Below are positions 60,656-64,000 of a stretch of 64,000 nt of DNA, piece after piece. Location of the stretch: NCBI GenBank assembly GCA_921293015.1, contig OV121087.1, forward strand, positions 35,137,235 to 35,201,234. Direction: 5' to 3'. The notes beneath the pieces were generated by a model, which searched no databases, had not been told where the DNA came from, and saw nothing but the letters and a program-made list of their open reading frames with translations. The number at the start of each line of letters is the position of its first letter. The stretch's first letter is position 1. The stretch comes from Phorcus lineatus. Lineage: Eukaryota > Mollusca > Gastropoda > Trochida > Trochidae. Position numbers and translations under genes: made by a program.

Positions 60656-61022
60656 GTGTACATCTGTGTCATGTTACATTAAAATAACTACAGTTTCGAT
60701 TAGGAACTTGAGATTGTGAACATTGTTTTCAGAAATGAACGTATCTATATAAGAACATGACTATCCATGATTTGGTTTACTAACTTCTCTCTAGTTCTGA
60801 TATCAGTGTTCTAAAGCGCTCACATTTTTCTTTATACATTTTGTCATGAAAACATTTTTCTTAAGAAATTACAGTCAGAATATTTTGGCATAAAAACTTC
60901 GGTATTGCGTTTTCTGAAATTGATGACAGCAAAGCTGTTTTTCAGTTTTACATTTTCTACATTACATTTTGTACTATTCTTTTTAAGATCCATCTATCAG
61001 TCTGAGGAATAAAATTATCTAA

Positions 61023-61250
61023 ATATTGACTCTACCAAGATACAAACTCGGTACTCTATAGGAGGTTTCCTCGGGAAAGAGGTATAAAAGTTTCAAAATA
61101 TTGACTCTACCAAGATACAAACTCGGTACTATAGGAGGTTTCCTCGGGAAAGAGGTATAAAAGTTTCAAAATATTGACTCTACCAAGATACAAACCGGAA
61201 ATAGTTCAATCACGGTAGAGTCAATATATATACCTCGGGAAACGGTAGAT
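61023..61250. repeat. 73-75-bp tandem repeat closed by an inverted copy
   Basis: ATATTGACTCTACCAAGATA starts at 61023, 61098 and 61171, and its reverse complement GGTAGAGTCAATAT occurs at 61214-61227. The phrase CCTCGGGAAA is also repeated in each unit and after the inverted end. The layout suggests a small inverted-repeat element whose left part was tandemly duplicated. Confidence 0.8.
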
Positions 61251-63020
61251 TTTAATCAGGTTGAAATGTATCTATTCACATATTTATTTTATCTTTCTAT
61301 CACGTCTTTATCAGAAACCACCAGTCATGTAGAATTAGATCCTTTTGCGTTGAAAATCTAATCATATTGAATATTCATTTCATTCTCTTTGTAAGACATC
61401 TATATTACTGAAACGTTATTCCGATTGACTTTAGTGTAAATAATATTACATCAGCTAACTGTTTCAAGCGCCTTTCATTAACACTTAGTAATATCACATT
61501 TTTATGTCTTTCTATGGCTTTGTGAATTATTTCTTGAATACCAAAAAAGCATAATTTCTATGTCTTTCTGCGACAACTTAATTTCAGAGACATATCTTTT
61601 TTTATAAAGTTTTACAGACAATGATTAACTTAATAATCGACTCGATTCTCTTCAAGACAAGACAAAATGCTATTCATGTCCATATTCAATACCACGCGTT
61701 AAGAACCCATTTCTCGTTAGACTACAAACTTCTCGTGTGAATTGAATCGTGTAACGTGAAATTCATAACTTGTCTCCCTCTTAACGTGTGTAAAAGGTGG
61801 AAAATGAAAACTCCGATTTGATATTGTTTTCATTTCCGAATGTTTCTTTGATAATTTGATTCCTAGAAACATCTGGCCAAGAATTGCAAAACACGACTTC
61901 TTAATGTGTCTTTTCTTTGGAGTGTCAAAAAAATTGGTCGTATTGGACGGTTTATAAGCGAATATAACGAAAAGGTATACTACCTCCTAGTGACCGAGAG
62001 TTCTATGGTTTTATAACAATGAAGCTGTTGGAATGATTGTACGTCCATATAAATGACTGACACGTGTCCATGTATTTTCTTCTTGTATACGATGAATTGG
62101 TAGCCAGGGTCCAAATATTTCAATTAAGTGCTGCCATTGAATTTTTTTAACAAATGCGAGACTTGTTGATAAATATATTAAGATATAAGAATATGTATCA
62201 GATATATTTCAGGATTTAAAGAAATAGCCAAGATTCCTTTATTTTACTTTTTAAAACATAAGTTTTCTCCAAAGCTTCAGGGGAAAATATCCCTGTTTAC
62301 AGCAGCAATAGAAATGGTAGACCCATGCTCGAAATATCTCACGATCAGCGATAACTCGGATAAATTGCTTCTGTCTTCCTGGCCAGTCAATCAATCTCCC
62401 CCTTCCCAAATTAATAAAATCGCTTACTTATGACCCTTTCCGCCGTCTGAACTCCATCTATATTTCCGACAAACAACTTTCTCGATTGTGAGATTTATCT
62501 AGTTGCTGTCCCGTCTGTAAGCGAGAGAAGACAAAGAACTTGGTTCAGTCTGCATTGAGGCAGGAGAATCGCCGATCGATGGCAGCACCACTCGCACCCT
62601 TGTCAAGATCAGCTTGACAATTTTTCAAGAGCGCTCACAAGTACTTCACCATCCTCTCGTTGGTCAATTGCCTCAGCTCCTAGACACTGCATTACATCTG
62701 ATGAGTCGGCTATTTCGCCTACTATGTTCGCTGTAAGGAGCTATCTTACAGCGCAGCGCATATTATTCAGAGAACCAGAAGACGATACAATCAACCAACC
62801 TTGATGAACGTTGACTTATGTATGAACGTCTGATATACTTATATGGTCTACTTGTAATTGGTACCCTGTAGATATCTTCTGATAGCATCGAATAAAGAGG
62901 AAGTGTTTAATGATTTTCTAATATTGTAAATATCATGAAAGTAGAAAATTATTAAACGAAAGACAACTTGTCATTTATTACCACTGTACGGAAGTCGGTG
63001 AAAGGACACAGATGAAAGGC
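61251..63020. other. intergenic DNA, no gene seen
   Basis: No coding region is supported. The block at about 62540-62770 is GC-richer and complex, with CTTGTCAAGATCAGCTTGAC forming a near-palindrome, and might be regulatory. Confidence 0.45.
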
Positions 63021-63025
63021 TTATA

Positions 63026-63295
63026 GTTTTGGTTTATTTTCAATTTCTCGGACCCAGGGTACCCTTTCGTTTAATAACGATTTAAACTAAAATATAAATA
63101 TTGCACAGCATAACGAAACGCGTGGATATTTGTATGCTTTTGCGATACAGGCCATTGAGATTTTGTTTTCTAAATAAAATGCGCCTACAAAATTATAAGT
63201 AACAATGACTATAGCCAAGGAACAGATAAGTTGAGAACATCAAGAACCTTATGAAATCATGAAAAATATATCTCAGAAGGTGTGATTTAATAAAC
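63026..63295 (-). pseudogene. 270-bp dispersed segment, copy 2, frame broken
   Basis: This is the second copy of the segment at 60388-60655. The same minus-strand frame is interrupted by a one-base insertion early in the hydrophobic stretch and an in-frame TAG before the polar loop, while KTKSQWPVSQKHT and FRYAV are still readable. The substitutions and frameshifts show that it is not constrained as coding sequence. The parent gene or element is unknown. Confidence 0.5.
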
Positions 63296-63442
63296 GTTCA
63301 TCTATCAAATATGTTTCTTATTATATTACTAACAAAATCTCTTTTCATAGTTGTCTTTTGCAACTTCATTCTGCACACTCTTAAAACTACAGATTCGCTA
63401 AAGAAGAGTTTAAGACTATTATTATAAAAGTCTCCTCATAAT

Positions 63443-63771
63443 CAGTCTAGGGCTGCGGGGGCGGAATAGCGCAGTGGTTAGCGTTCGGCTTCGGAGGTCC
63501 GTGGTTCGAATCCCGCCAGGGGCTCGGCAACTTTGTCTGCAGTAGAGAACTGTTCTACAGGTTTGGGTGCAATGCTACACTGAATTTCAGCGCAATACCA
63601 CCCATGGTTCGCTAGTTCCAGCCGATGCTCGCAGGTTTCACCGCAATGCATAGCCACATGGTGTTGCGGGCTTTCTCCCTGCAATAATACTAGAAGCCGC
63701 GATATAAGTGAAATAATCTTGAAAGCGGCGTTAGGCACCAACTTACCTCACCTCACCCAGTATAGGGCTGC
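63443..63771 (+). mobile_element. full-length tRNA-derived SINE with target-site duplication
   Basis: The SINE body is 63457-63757. Its head has a pol III A box (TAGCGCAGTGG, 63467-63477) and a perfect B box (GGTTCGAATCC, 63503-63513). A body follows whose 3' part, GCGATATAAGTGAAATAATC then AAAGCGGCGTTA, resembles ends I associate with molluscan SINEs, and then a short CCTCACCTCACC tail. It is bounded by a 14-bp duplication, CAGTCTAGGGCTGC (63443-63456) and CAGTATAGGGCTGC (63758-63771), with one mismatch, marking a LINE-type insertion. The acceptor-stem halves do not pair, so it is not a functional tRNA gene. The open frame on the minus strand is incidental. Confidence 0.9.
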
Positions 63772-64000
63772 AAAGTGACGTTTCTGAAGTCGGGTGACTG
63801 TAATTATAAAGGATGTCAAATAGAAATTGTTTTCGTTAAGCGCTTGTTTTTAGATGATCACAACTTCACACTTACGTAACGAGAGTGAAATGAGGTTTCT
63901 TGTGAAATGTGTCTTACATAACGTAATTATTGGTTAATGCAACAATTTATCCCGAAATCCAAGCAGTAAGCCAGATTCACTGCAGCCCAAGGCTCTGGAT

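Noticed and set aside
63457-63529. tRNA gene
   Set aside because: The A and B boxes are good, but the acceptor-stem halves do not pair and the sequence continues into a SINE body bounded by a target-site duplication.

Overview
This window looks like nuclear DNA from an invertebrate animal, most likely a mollusc or another lophotrochozoan. It is AT-rich and gene-poor, with long introns, many minisatellites, short inverted-repeat elements and a tRNA-derived SINE whose 3' end resembles those common in molluscan genomes. The taxon is inferred from style and not proven by any single marker.

One gene is clear: a Mastermind (MAML-family) Notch co-activator on the + strand. Coding exon 1 (7121-7381) encodes the basic helix that binds the Notch intracellular domain/CSL surface. 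It ends at a consensus GTAAGT donor. A 19.6-kb phase-0 intron follows, then one large coding exon (26965-29433) that encodes the whole Q/M/P-rich activation region down to the stop. The predicted protein is 909 aa. A GC- and CpG-rich segment (about 6200-7120) upstream of exon 1 is the probable promoter and 5' UTR.

Intron 1 carries an unusual series of independent tandem-repeat arrays: about 90-106 bp at 11.0 kb, 47 bp at 11.8 kb, a degenerate array at 13.7 kb, 46 bp at 14.9 kb, about 30 copies of a 32-bp unit at 15.7-16.7 kb, and degenerate arrays at 18.5 kb and 22.5-23.7 kb. It also holds four consensus Su(H)/CSL-type sites, which suggests (inference) Notch feedback on the gene, and a palindromic E-box next to an ETS-like site.

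The 34.5 kb downstream of the gene contains no confident coding sequence. It holds three copies of a 447-462-bp element with terminal inverted repeats (a further feature of 3.2 kb, 55.0 kb and 58.4 kb), several fold-back or hairpin elements, 90-bp and 55-bp tandem arrays, a full-length tRNA-derived SINE with a target-site duplication (63.4 kb), a 5'-truncated inverted copy of that SINE whose pentanucleotide tail appears to have expanded to about 670 bp (59.56-60.23 kb), and a duplicated 270-bp segment with a decayed reading frame. One weak candidate signal-peptide exon lies at 36496-36558. Apart from mam, most open frames in the window are chance or repeat-derived.
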